In this document: positions 21,610 through 30,991 of the stretch, one piece after another
Numbering within the stretch: the first letter of the stretch is position 1
Layout of the letters: every line of letters starts with the position of its first letter
NCBI GenBank assembly: GCA_039704465.1
Contig: JASFAU010000008.1
Coordinates: forward strand, 186,001 to 250,000
Length of the DNA: 64,000 nt
Source of the DNA: Plasmodiophora brassicae
Taxonomy: Eukaryota; Endomyxa; Phytomyxea; Plasmodiophorida; Plasmodiophoridae
Reading direction: 5' to 3'
Program-made: the position numbers and the translations under genes
The notes under the pieces: generated by a model
The model's input: only the letters and a program-made list of their open reading frames with translations
Told to the model about the DNA's origin: nothing
Databases searched by the model: none

Positions 21610-23013
21610 ATGGCGGCTACTGCGTCCGCCTGCATTATGGGATTGGCGTTAGCAGTTGTGGCGCGAATGGCTTCGGCATCGGTAACAATCTCGAGAGCAG
21701 ACGGCACAAGTGAACAGCTCTTCAGCGTTCCCATGTTGCTCGGCAATGAGTCGTTCGCTGCTGTCACAGCGCGCTCTGTTGTCAGGATACCCTCTGAGAT
21801 GATGCTGCATACGGAACCGGAGGTTATTGCAGAACGTCTCACTCAGATCTCCCCTCTACCACTGACGCAGGTGTTCCTTTTCATCGAATATCCGGTCTCT
21901 TTCAATGTGGCCTTGTTCACGGCCGTGTGTGCGCGGTGCCAGTGCCTCGGATTGCTGGTTGGTAACTGCGATGGCGCGTCAAGGACGTACTTCACTTGGA
22001 TGGCTACGCCTGATCCTCGCGTTCCATGTGCTGTTATGGCATCACCTGTGACAGCAAAGGTTTTGGATTCGCTCTCCCATAACACAACCGTCTCTTACAC
22101 GATGACGTCTGACGGGATCGATCCTGGCTGGGATGCCATTCAACATGGTACGTTGCTGATGGCGATTGCTGCTGCGTTGTTCCTTGCGCTTGCACTGCTT
22201 GCAGCGTTCAAAGGCATCGTGTTCTGTCTAGGCACAAACGGCCGGGTCTTGCGACTGGCGGATATACCCAGACCTCAGATGTACATCGTATGCATGCACT
22301 TCATGTCTGCCATTACCGACCTGATCACGTTCGTGAATATCGCGGCTTGGAACTTTCGAGGGCTTTCCTATGGTTCCCAAAACATTCTTTCCGAAACCAG
22401 CAATCCGTTGAACACGTCGGCAACCATTGCCATGGCACTTCTGCTTCGCGAAGCATCTCAGTGTGGGGCGCAAACGTTCGGCCAACGGCTGTCCAGGCTC
22501 GCCGTATATGTCCTGGCATTGGGGTTGCTGGTCGGATCCTTGGCCGTTTATATCGGCGAGTTCGTCACGTTTCGTCGCTCCGGTGGGGACTTGCTTACGG
22601 TAGGGATGGTGGCAATCAACTACTTGTTCGCGTCCGTTTACTTCACCTGCTTCGGGTACGCCACAGCGAGACGGCTTGTTCGCATGAAAGGTACCTTGTC
22701 GGAGGGCGAAATTCGTCGCCGTCGACGGTTCACCCTGCGTCTGGTTCGCAGTGGGTTCTTCGGCTTCGCCACGCTTCTGACAATGCTGGGTATCGTGGGG
22801 ATCACAGCAATCGACGGGGCCTTCGCGACGTTCTGGACCCTGTATGGCCTAAATGCCATCTGTAGTGCTGTGACTCGGATGCTGGAAATATCGGCGTTCG
22901 CTCCGGCTGGTCAGAAGTACGTGATCGCCCGTGTCATGGGGTCGCGCTTCGTCAACAGCATCATGCCTATTCAGCCGGCCACTTCGCCACCCCTGCCACA
23001 GTCGACGCGCTGA
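21610..23013 (+). CDS. Putative seven-helix membrane protein with secreted PA-like ectodomain, paralogue C
   Basis: Intronless 467-residue protein, third intact member of the family at 7243 and 8820. Signal peptide (LALAVVARMASASV), ectodomain with ARCQCLGLLVGNCDGASRTY and VPCAVM, seven hydrophobic segments from about residue 178, the SETSNPLN and RRRRRFTLRL loops, and helix 7 ending VTRMLEISAFAP. A Pro/Gln-rich tail ends the protein. The pseudogene at 20038-20925 is closer to this copy than to A or B, so a local duplication preceded the transposon hit. Function unknown. Confidence 0.8.
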   Translation: MAATASACIMGLALAVVARMASASVTISRADGTSEQLFSVPMLLGNESFAAVTARSVVRIPSEMMLHTEPEVIAERLTQISPLPLTQVFLFIEYPVSFNVALFTAVCARCQCLGLLVGNCDGASRTYFTWMATPDPRVPCAVMASPVTAKVLDSLSHNTTVSYTMTSDGIDPGWDAIQHGTLLMAIAAALFLALALLAAFKGIVFCLGTNGRVLRLADIPRPQMYIVCMHFMSAITDLITFVNIAAWNFRGLSYGSQNILSETSNPLNTSATIAMALLLREASQCGAQTFGQRLSRLAVYVLALGLLVGSLAVYIGEFVTFRRSGGDLLTVGMVAINYLFASVYFTCFGYATARRLVRMKGTLSEGEIRRRRRFTLRLVRSGFFGFATLLTMLGIVGITAIDGAFATFWTLYGLNAICSAVTRMLEISAFAPAGQKYVIARVMGSRFVNSIMPIQPATSPPLPQSTR

Positions 23014-23269
23014 TCGAGACGTCGAACGTATCTTGTTGTCATGCCCTGCATCATATCCCCATTAAAAGAAACTCGTGTGGCAACGTTTAGGAATGACGAT
23101 GTCTCTAATGCTCGAAATTTATCCAGGACGCCGCGTCAAGCAGCAGCACGAACCGCGCTGTTCAGCATTGTCGTGGTTGGGGTGCCGGAATCGCGCGAGG
23201 CAATTGTCCCATTCGATTCTAAGTTGATTTCGGGGTTTCAGGTTGCCAAATGTCCCACTTCGAGTACGT

Positions 23270-24214
23270 TTATGAAAACCCCATGGAGCGTTGCTGACGG
23301 CGAACCTTGCGCATGATATCGGTCTTGCTGAGCAGGCCGTCACGTATCTGCACAATCGGGGCATCGTCGTCGCTGACGTTGTCTTCGGCGAGCTCCTTTT
23401 CAAGCCGGGCGATAGCCGCTTCCCGTTGCTCGATGCTCCTTTGTACCCTGTCGAGCTCTTTGGCCGACAGTACCAACGCCGTCTCTCCTGAGGCTTTCAC
23501 GGGTACCCGACCTGCGTCTCCGTCAATCGCAACCGCACGAAAACGCCCTCCTACCAATGAGGTATCTGCCGATTTTCGCGTCGGTTGGGCCCGCTCTCCC
23601 GGAGGAGGCACCTGCGCCTCAGGAGTCCCATCGGTCGCCTCGTCAGCAGGACACGGGTCCCGCAGGAGGCTGGCAACCATGGTCGAATTGTGTGTGCGGT
23701 ATCGGGAGGCGGCTGGAGGAAGGTCGACTGCAACAGGAGCCGAGTCCGCGAAGAACGCTCGGAACACTGTGAAGTGATTCGTCTGGGGGATCGGCGACGT
23801 CAGGTTGAAATGCTTGGCCAGGAACGACAGCATCTTCGGCGATGGCCTGTCATATGCGATGCTTGCGGCGTCGACGTCGCCTTCGGATCGTAGCATGGTC
23901 TGGAACAGCGCCAGGCCGATCCCGCAGCGCTGGCTGGCTTCGTCGACATAAAAGTCCAGGCAGCAGAGCGGCGTTCGCTCCCTCAGCTGGAACTTCGAGT
24001 CGTAGACGAACAGCTTTCGTGAGCCGACGCGAAGCAGGCCGGTGTAGTCGGACGTCAGGTAGATCCGATCGGTGGAGGATCGGAAGCGCGCGGCGCTGGT
24101 GATCACCTGCGGTAGGTCCTGGGCGTGCGCCGATCGCTTGCCGAGCTCGGTGATGACGCCCGCGAGGTCGTCTGGCAACGGAGCGCGCGCGTCCAACCGG
24201 ATGACGCCGCTCAT
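23270..24214 (-). CDS. ATAT1: Alpha-tubulin N-acetyltransferase (ATAT1/MEC-17)
   Basis: Acetylates Lys40 of alpha-tubulin inside microtubules, especially axonemes. Intronless, 314 residues from MSGVIRLDARAPLP. Conserved family blocks: GLLRVGSRKLFVYD, TPLCCLDFYVDEASQRCGIG (catalytic-region Cys and the acetyl-CoA Q-R-x-G-x-G loop), YDRPSPKMLSFLAKHFNL (catalytic Asp) and VPQ/IPQTNHFTVFRAFF. The tail is disordered and ends in a coiled coil with KTDIMRKVRRQQR. Presence implies a cilium or flagellum. The next gene on the same strand encodes a likely axonemal coiled-coil protein. Confidence 0.93.
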   Translation of the reverse strand: MSGVIRLDARAPLPDDLAGVITELGKRSAHAQDLPQVITSAARFRSSTDRIYLTSDYTGLLRVGSRKLFVYDSKFQLRERTPLCCLDFYVDEASQRCGIGLALFQTMLRSEGDVDAASIAYDRPSPKMLSFLAKHFNLTSPIPQTNHFTVFRAFFADSAPVAVDLPPAASRYRTHNSTMVASLLRDPCPADEATDGTPEAQVPPPGERAQPTRKSADTSLVGGRFRAVAIDGDAGRVPVKASGETALVLSAKELDRVQRSIEQREAAIARLEKELAEDNVSDDDAPIVQIRDGLLSKTDIMRKVRRQQRSMGFS

Positions 24215-24364
24215 CTTCGTCCTGTGTGACGAGCAACTGTGCCTGGCCTGCGAGGCGGCGGCTACTTGCTCACAAGGAACCCTAGCGCTGTCCCTTGACC
24301 AGTTGGTCCCCTGGGCGTTCATAAATCGCGTGTATATAAGAAAGCACCAGTGCTGGGTGCTCGT

Positions 24365-25916
24365 TCAGCTGTCGAGGTGTTCCTCGGCTGCAATCTTCGA
24401 CAGGATCGTGTTGTTCAGCCTGCGCTCTGATTCGGTCCTGTTGCCAGATTGGTTACGGGCGCCGTCGGATGAAACAACGGTGTCGGACGTACATTTGAAC
24501 GTTGAGCAGGACCTTCTTCTCGTTCAGCAGGCGCATCTGCTCCTGGAGTTCGTTCTGCAGGCGGCGCTTATCGATGACGGCCTGCGCCGCCTGCTTCTCG
24601 CGACGTGCTTCGTCATCTTTCGCTACCTGGACCAGCTTCTCCCTGTACTCCCGCTCGACCTGCCACCACCGACATCAGACGCTTCGCTAGTGCACCTCTC
24701 AGGGCACAATCCGGACCTGTTTGGCGGTTGCACGACGTTCAGCACGCTCCTGGATTTGTGCCAGAAGGATCGCGTGGTCCCGATCGATGGAAGCCTGTCG
24801 CTTGGCGGCTTCAGCTTGTTCGCGTTCCTCCTGTTCCTTGGCGATCTGCTGCTGGGCGCGGGCGATGCGCTCGTCCTCGATCTTGACCTGTGCGTTGCGC
24901 TCGTCGATAACGGCCTGGAACAGGGTGCTCTTCGTCTCCTGCTTGGTGTGCCGGTCGTCAATCATGCGCTGGCGCTCGGCGTCCTGCCTGTCGAGCATCT
25001 CGGCGTACCGCCTCTGCAATTCCCTGTTCTCCGCCACCTCCTGCGCCGCCGTTTCCATCTTCCGCTGCCGCTCCCTGTTGTTCTCCACGATCACTTCCCA
25101 TTGCTGCGCCCGGTGCCTCTGCTTCTTCAACGCGTTCTCCACCTTCTCGGCGTTCAAGCGGCGTAGCAGGTCCTCTCGGGCTCGCTCTGCCGCCTCTCGC
25201 TCCAGCGCCTGCTTGGTCTTGCGCGCCTCGACGCACCCGCTGATCTGCGACATCCGCGATTGTTTCAGCTCCTCCATCTTCTGTCGGCGTGCTGCCTGGA
25301 TCGCGCGATCCTGTTCGACGAACAGGCCATGCTCGCGCTGCTTCGCTAGCATCTCCTTCTTCATGTCTTCCTCATGCTGTCGGCGCGCTTGCTCGTGCAG
25401 ATTCATCTGGTGCAGCAGGTCCCTCCGGTACTGTTCCTTGCGCGCTTCGCTCTGGGCGTGCTGCTCCTGGACGCTCTTCTCGAACTGCTTCTGCTCGAAC
25501 GAGATGATGGACGCCCAGTTGAGGCTGTCCCTTTCCCGTGCCTTGGACACATCCTGTGGCGCCGTCTTCCGCAGGCGGTCTCCCCACTGCTCGCGTTTCG
25601 TGTCGTCCTTGAGCTTCTGTTCGAAATCGCCGGTGGTGTGTGCTGGATCCGTAACCGGAGCCGGCGGGGCGCCTTTCGCTGGAGCGGGGCGACCGCTTAG
25701 GCACGGTCCGGCCGGAACGCTGCCACCCTCGTGCTGCTGCTGCTGCTGGTCTGCAAGTGGTCGTTGCTTGCGTGGGCGGCGCTGCCTATGGCGCTCGATC
25801 TTGGCGTCCAGGCTATTGCCCGCCTCCGCTTCCAGGTACAGACGAGCCAGCATCGCGCGCGCCTGTCGCGTCAAATGCCCACCCGCATACAACGACGCCG
25901 CCTGCACCTTCGTCAT
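24365..25916 (-). CDS. Trichoplein-like (TPH) coiled-coil protein, probable ciliary protein
   Basis: Three exons (25916-24717, 24659-24493, 24437-24365; introns of 57 and 55 bases) sum to 1440 bases and give 479 residues ending AAEEHLDS. Almost the whole protein after residue 140 is a charged coiled coil with Arg/Glu/Gln heptads (LLHQMNLHEQARRQHEEDMK, RQRKMETAAQEVAENRELQR), the pattern of TPH-domain proteins such as the MNS1/CFAP45/CFAP53 group. Which member it is cannot be decided by eye. Start MTKVQAASLYAGG at 25916 is preferred over an upstream in-frame Met at 26048. The long open frame on the opposite strand is a shadow. Confidence 0.75.
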
Positions 25917-26061
25917 TGCGATCCGCAGACGACTTGCAATGACACTACCGCGAGAGGGGGCGCGTGCTCCCCCTGAGACACTCGCCAGTATCTCAGTGTC
26001 CCTCGTCACTCGTCCCGCTGGTATTAATATCTTGGCAACCACTGCCAAAAGGCACTGACCT

Positions 26062-26130
26062 GCGCGTTACGTACAGTGAGTGAGCTGCACGGCGCGTTAC
26101 GTACAGTGAGTGAGCTGCACGGCGCGTTAC
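26062..26130. repeat. 30-bp tandem repeat, two copies plus 9 bases
   Basis: The unit beginning GCGCGTTACGTACAGTGAGT occurs at 26062-26091 and 26092-26121, identical, and a third starts at 26122. It contains the palindrome GTACGTAC-like core TTACGTAC. It lies midway between the divergent TPH-like gene and syntaxin-18 gene, where a shared promoter is expected. Confidence 0.9.
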
Positions 26131-26252
26131 ACGGGCGGGTCGCGCTGCCTACATCATGGGCGTGCCGCTACTGCGGTTGCCAGCCGCCGGGGGGCGCGTT
26201 CCAATCATTGGGGGTGGCATTGATGTTGCGGTGATCGGGGTCGAAGTTGCGC

Positions 26253-27254
26253 ATGTCGGCGGCGGTGGACCGGACGGGCACCTACCGGGACGCCGTACGA
26301 CGGATACGCGCCCAGCGCGGGCTGCCTGATGACGACGCGGTCCTGCCAGTGCCCACGCGCGACGCCGTGCTCGTCGCCGCCGACGCTATGGTCGGAGTGG
26401 CCCGCTCGCCCGGATCGCCGGCTGTCGTCTAACACGAATCGTAGATGTCGTTGCTGGTTCGGGAAGAGATGCTCGTCAGGGATCGTCGCCCGGCGTATCT
26501 GTCGATATCGAGGTATGCGACCGGGTCGTCGATGTCGACCGAAGAACGCGACGCGTTTGACGCCGACCTGAACGCGTTCGTCAAGCAGTTCGGCGACGAG
26601 CTCGAACTGCTGAAGAAGAAGGCGTCGACGATGGAGGCGGGTAACGCTGACCTCAACCTGCATTATCGCCTGGTCGTCCTGATCCTGTACACTCGCCTGC
26701 AGTCGCTGGTGGAGATGGTTCGAGAGATGCGCGCCGAGCGCTCGCAGCGCTTGAAGACGCGTCCGGACGCGCAGCGACAAATCGCTCGTGTGCAACGCGA
26801 CCCGTCGCCGGCCATCAAGGCTGTGCAGTCCACGATCGCGGTCGATGAGCGGCCGCCGGACGAGGCCTTGCTGGTTGCTGACCAACAGGAGCAGCAGCAG
26901 CAGCAGCAGCAGCAGATGGAGCAGCTCTCAGCCCACCAGGTCCAGGAGCTCGAACACGAGAACGCGGCCCTGTTAGCGGCACTCGACGCCGATATGTCGG
27001 CGGTTAGAACCGCCGAGACGAGGCTGGGCGAGATCGCCGAGTTGTTCTCGCAGTTCTCCACCAAGGTCCTCGAGCAGCAGTCGCAGATCGACACGATCTA
27101 CAGCAACGTCGTCGACAGCAAATCGAACATGGACATGACGCTGCACCAGCTGATGCGCACGTTGAAACACAGCGTCCACTTCCGCCTCAACATCCTCGTC
27201 ATCTTCGTCGTTGCCGCGCTGTCGCTCCTCTTCCTCGACTGGTTCCAAGCATGA
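26253..27254 (+). CDS. STX18: Syntaxin-18 (Qa-SNARE of the ER)
   Basis: Tail-anchored SNARE for Golgi-to-ER retrograde fusion. N-terminus MSAAVDRTGTYRDAVRRIRA matches the syntaxin-18 N-domain; the SNARE motif runs through STKVLEQQSQIDTIYSNVVD and the anchor ends LSLLFLDWFQA, nearly the family signature FSLLFLDWY. An intron joins the first exon (frame ends 26432) to the second (open from about 26443); the GTCGGAG donor near 26393 with CTAAC branch and AG at 26442 is likely but not certain. A glutamine run (CAG repeat at about 26889-26915) sits in the linker before the SNARE motif. Confidence 0.92.
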
Positions 27255-27428
27255 CCGTACAATGCAACGGGCTTGTATTATTATTGTTACTAGATGACCG
27301 AGTAGGGGGCCGACGGTCCCCTCCTGACTCGATCTGCGAAGACAACTGCTTCCAGTACGACACGCACGTATACAAGCAGCAGCTGCCTATGTTAAGCATC
27401 GAGTGTTCAGTTGAACCGTTTAGTTGAA

Positions 27429-28375
27429 TGCACTTGATGCCCATATGCTCTATGCAGAAGACGAACTTCGGTTTCGACACGAGTTTGGTTAGGGCGGCGG
27501 CGATCGTCTCCGCGGTGGGTATCTGCTTGACTCTCACCGTTCCCGCCCTTTCCTGCTCGCAAGTGTAATGATACTTGACCACGATGTGCTTGGTGCGGGC
27601 GTCGGTCCGATTGTTCTTCGTGAGTTTGACGCAGCCGTCGTTGTCTTCATACACTGTCGTTGGTCTCGTTTGGCGGAATCCGATTCCGTCGAGCAGTTGG
27701 CGAAGCCACACAATCTCGCGGACGGCGTCGTAAAGGGCCATGTACTCCGCGTGTACTGTCGACGTTACGACTGACGATTGCAGTTTGGATTTCCACCCGA
27801 TCGGGCCGCGCGCCATCACGATCACGTAGCCTGTTGTGGATCGGAATGTATCCGGGTCGTTCGCGAAATCGCTATCGCAATAGGCGACGGGGTTAGGGTT
27901 GTCCGCATCCGGCATCTCGCTTGTACGTTATGCCCTATGTTCTTGATGTCGGGGCGTGTCCTTCATTTCCTCCCGTTCTCGCGTGTTCGATGGGCCCATG
28001 TTCGCGAGAACCTTTGCGACGGGTAGTATGGGAGGCTCGCCGGGCGGCAATCTTGCATGGTGAACCTTTTAAGGAGCCCTTCGACGTAATACTCCTGGTC
28101 GATCTCGGATGGAGCCGTCGATCGGGTCGCGATGCACCCGCATTCCCAGGAGCTTCAATTTTCAGCTCTCCAAGGTCGTGGATTTCACACTCACCTGCGA
28201 TGTTCTTGACGGTTGAGTCGCATAGTTCGTCGTTGTTGTGTAAATACCAGCAGTGAATCGTCGACGTGTATTAGGGCCATGATTATGAACTGTGGTCCCT
28301 TGCGCAGCAGATATACGCATGGGTCGGCGCTGATCCTGACGAATCCGAGTCTCGTACGGAATTTGTGGAACCTCC
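27429..28375 (-). pseudogene. Copia reverse transcriptase 3' part and RNase H
   Basis: Continuation of the Copia coding region beyond the nested element. Reverse-transcriptase block with the HVDD equivalent of YVDD, then a D-Q-E-Y-Y segment with LLKRFTMQDCRPAS, frame breaks near 28000, then an open RNase H frame (27915 downward) with SDFANDP, HAEYMAL, VREIVWLRQLL and DARTKHIVVKYH. The open frame runs through the 39-bp repeat into flanking DNA. Confidence 0.85.
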
Positions 28376-28379
28376 TGTT

Positions 28380-28569
28380 TGTAGGATCGTGTATAGAGAA
28401 CCTCAGCGTCCTCGTTCCCAGATCTCCTGATCCTTCTCCCCTTCTGCCTTCCGGCCTTCCCGCATGCCGTACGGAATCTGCCTGGTCTTAGGGCTGCCTC
28501 TCCTAGATCAGTGCAATTCTTGGTATCTGTGGCTGCGACAGGGCATGCTGCACTGCTCCACCGTCTACA
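28380..28569 (-). repeat. 3' LTR of nested element
   Basis: 190 bp, TGTAG...CTACA in element orientation, nearly identical to 30802-30987. Followed by the TGTT target-site copy at 28376-28379. Confidence 0.9.
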
Positions 28570-29018
28570 CTGCCCTTTTCGGAACATGACCTGGGTGCAG
28601 ACGTAGAGATACGTAGGCTCGTTACTGCCTTCGTGCGACACGTAGGCGTTACTTGGTTCGTGTGCGCGTTCAGATTGGTCACGCCCGATTCTTGAGATTA
28701 GACTCATCGCAATAAGGACGGAGTTGAGTGAATCAGACCCGCCGGACCGTGTCAGCATAGTGATAACAGTTCTCAGCCATACTGAGGACATCCACCCCCA
28801 CGTGGGAGGTGGTCACCTCGTTACAGGCACCCATCCATTCCAAATCACTCCAGCGAGTCACCAAACGTTCCATATTTCCCAGTGATCCATCCAACCGTCC
28901 CCATGTGGTGTACGACAAGTCATACGCCGACATTAAGGCACCATTTCCAATTCCCACAGTTCCCAATTCGCACCCAGTTCCATCCAATTCCAGTTCCCGT
29001 TCCCCATGCACTGATTCT

Positions 29019-29347
29019 GAACGAGGACGCTGAGGTTCTCTATACACGATCCTACAAAACAGGTTTTAGTGCGGTCGACGAGATCCAAAGCACTATGGCA
29101 CGACGATTGAAGCCCGGGCAGCAGCCAATGGCGGAGGGGCTGGACCCGACCTCACTGAAGAAGTTGGAGGAGCAGTACGCGGACTACTGTCGCAGCACGT
29201 GGGAGGCGGAGGCGTACCTGCCGGAGCGAGAACGACGCGGCCCAGTCTCAATCCGGAACTGCTTCAAGTTTCATGAACGACAGGCAATTGCGATGGACGA
29301 GCTGGGACTGCAGGACGAACAGGAGATGACGGATGCTCACCTCGTAG
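29019..29347 (+). repeat. Inverted copy of LTR end plus gag 5' region
   Basis: 329 bp, reverse complement of 30512-30839 with few differences. It includes 40 bases of LTR end and the first 80 or so gag codons (MARRLKPGQQPMAEG onward), and its gag frame is intact here while the counterpart at 30512-30839 lacks one G. It abuts the protease end directly at 29347. Confidence 0.92.
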
Positions 29348-30771
29348 ATAGCCGTGAGAATCGGGTTTCCGAGCAGCGTCTTCGCAATCATCGTCGAGAT
29401 GTAGAATCGCATGTTGTACAGCGTCAATGTCCCGTGTTCGCCGTGCAGTTCCATGATCGGAACGGCAAGGACCTTCGAGCTGACCTCAGTGGTCTTGTCA
29501 TCACCCAGGACAATCTCGATCGCATCAATCTCCTGTATCGCAGCTGCATCGTCAAGCCGTTCTGCAATGTTCGCCGGTATGACGTTGCCTCCACGACATT
29601 CGGAATCTAGAGCGCACTCGAATGTGGTCTCCCCGATGGTTGCCCTCAGAGTGCCATCGCTTGCAACACAATCGTACAATCGAACACGTGCCGCGTTCAT
29701 TCCGCGGTTGCCGCGCTCCTCCTCCGTCGGCGGTTGCGGGCAGTCGCTCACGTAGTGATCGCCCTTGCATCGGAAACAATCACCTTTAGGGGATTTCTTC
29801 GTGTCAAGGTTGCCGTCCTGCTCATCTTCTCGATTACGTCCTCCGTTTCGCTGGCTTCCGCCTCCCGCAGGTACGACTTCCTGCTGTCCTCCCGGCGTGT
29901 CCCGACCGGGTCCTTCAGTCTTGCGTCGACCAGGATCTCCTCCGTGTCGTCCGTTCGGGCCTTCACGTTCATGACCGCGTCCGTTGCGCTCGGATCCGCT
30001 ACCGAATCGTTGACGCTTGGTAGTAGGTTCTGGGGACCGTCGACCGCCTCGCTTGTTGACCTTTAGACCGCGAGGGTGGTTGCCGCCATTGCCCTTCGCG
30101 ATTGCCCTCAGTTGGGCGACCGTCTCCTTGTCGGATGCGCTCGGGTTGCCCAACACGTCGACGACCGAGTTAGCGTAGCGAATGACCTCCTGGAACAGAC
30201 ATTCGATGTCGCCCGTGCGCGCTTCAGGGTCCCGCTCTACCCAGTCGGCCATGTGCTTCTGTAGCGGAATCGGCTTCAGGGCCTCCACCACCAGCTTACC
30301 CAAAACGCGCCTCCCCGCCTGGTCGTCATTCATCCACTCCAGGCCGTTCTGGGAGAGCAGACGCCGCAGCTCGAAACGAATCGACTTGATCCGGTCGATC
30401 AGGAAGGGCAGCTTCGAGTTCATAGCCAGCTCGTTCGCTAGCAGCCTCTCGCCGCCTTGAGGTTGTGCGCCATTCTGCTCCCGAGCTGTGAGACCTCCTC
30501 GGCCATCCACGCTACGAGGTGAGCGTCCGTCATCTCCTGCTCGTCCTGGAGTCCCATCTCGTCCATCGCAATTGCCTGTCGTTCATGAAACTTGAAGCAG
30601 TTCCGGATTGAGACTGGGCCGCGTCGTTCTCGCTCCGGCAGGTACGCCTCCGCCTCCCACGTGATGCGACAGTAGTCCGCGTACTGCTCCTCCAACTTCT
30701 TCAGTGAGCTCGGGTCCAGCCCTCCGCCATTGGCTGCTCCCCGGGCTTCAATCGTCGTGGCATAGTGCTTT
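29348..30771 (-). pseudogene. Gag with CCHC zinc knuckle and retropepsin remnant
   Basis: Gag begins near 30771 in one frame (RRLKPG-EQPMAEG), shifts frame near 30725 by a missing base, again near 30450, then runs open to 29348. It contains a CCHC knuckle CFRCKGDHYVSDC (about 29770) and a retropepsin-like block CALDSECRGGNVIPANIAERL (about 29620). The usual D-S/T-G active triad reads D-S-E, so the protease is probably dead. Reading frame ends at the junction with the inverted gag copy. Confidence 0.8.
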
Positions 30772-30839
30772 GGATCTCGTCGATCGCACTAAAACCAGTT
30801 TTGTAGGATCGTGTATAGAGAACCTCAGCGTCCTCGTTC
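30512..30839 (-). repeat. Right arm of 329-bp inverted repeat (LTR end plus gag 5')
   Basis: Original orientation copy of the segment duplicated and inverted at 29019-29347; arms are separated by about 1.16 kb of gag-protease sequence. Confidence 0.92.
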
Positions 30840-30987
30840 CCAGATCTCCTGATCCTTCTCCCCTTCTGCCTTCCGGCCTTCCCGCATGCCGTACGGAATC
30901 TGCCTGGTCTTAGGGCTGCCTCTCCTAGATGCTATTCTTGGTATCTGTGGCTGCGACAGGGCATGCTGCACTGCTCCACCGTCTACA
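30802..30987 (-). repeat. 5' LTR of nested element
   Basis: 186 bp, TGTAG...CTACA in element orientation, nearly identical to 28380-28569. Preceded on the minus strand by the target-site copy (TGTT on plus) at 30988-30991. Confidence 0.9.
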
Positions 30988-30991
30988 TGTT

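Larger units (their letters stand above)
28380..30987 (-). mobile_element. Nested LTR retrotransposon, 2.6 kb, gag-only and internally rearranged
   Basis: LTRs at 28380-28569 (190 bp) and 30802-30987 (186 bp), each TGTAG...CTACA on the minus strand, differ mainly by a small indel near the middle, so the insertion is recent. A 4-bp target duplication (TGTT on plus) flanks it at 28376-28379 and 30988-30991; removing element plus one copy restores the Copia reverse-transcriptase frame exactly. Internally there is a gag-protease frame (minus) but no pol; its place is taken by an inverted copy of the gag 5' region at 29019-29347. Needs proteins from a complete relative to move. Confidence 0.9.

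Noticed and set aside
24072..26058. 364- and 445-codon plus-strand frames over ATAT1 and the TPH-like gene
   Set aside because: Ser/Cys/Arg- or Leu-rich shadows of real minus-strand genes that have family motifs and consistent splicing.
28882..29610. 242-codon plus frame that looked like a separate gene
   Set aside because: It is the inverted gag 5' copy (29019-29347) joined by chance to antisense protease sequence.
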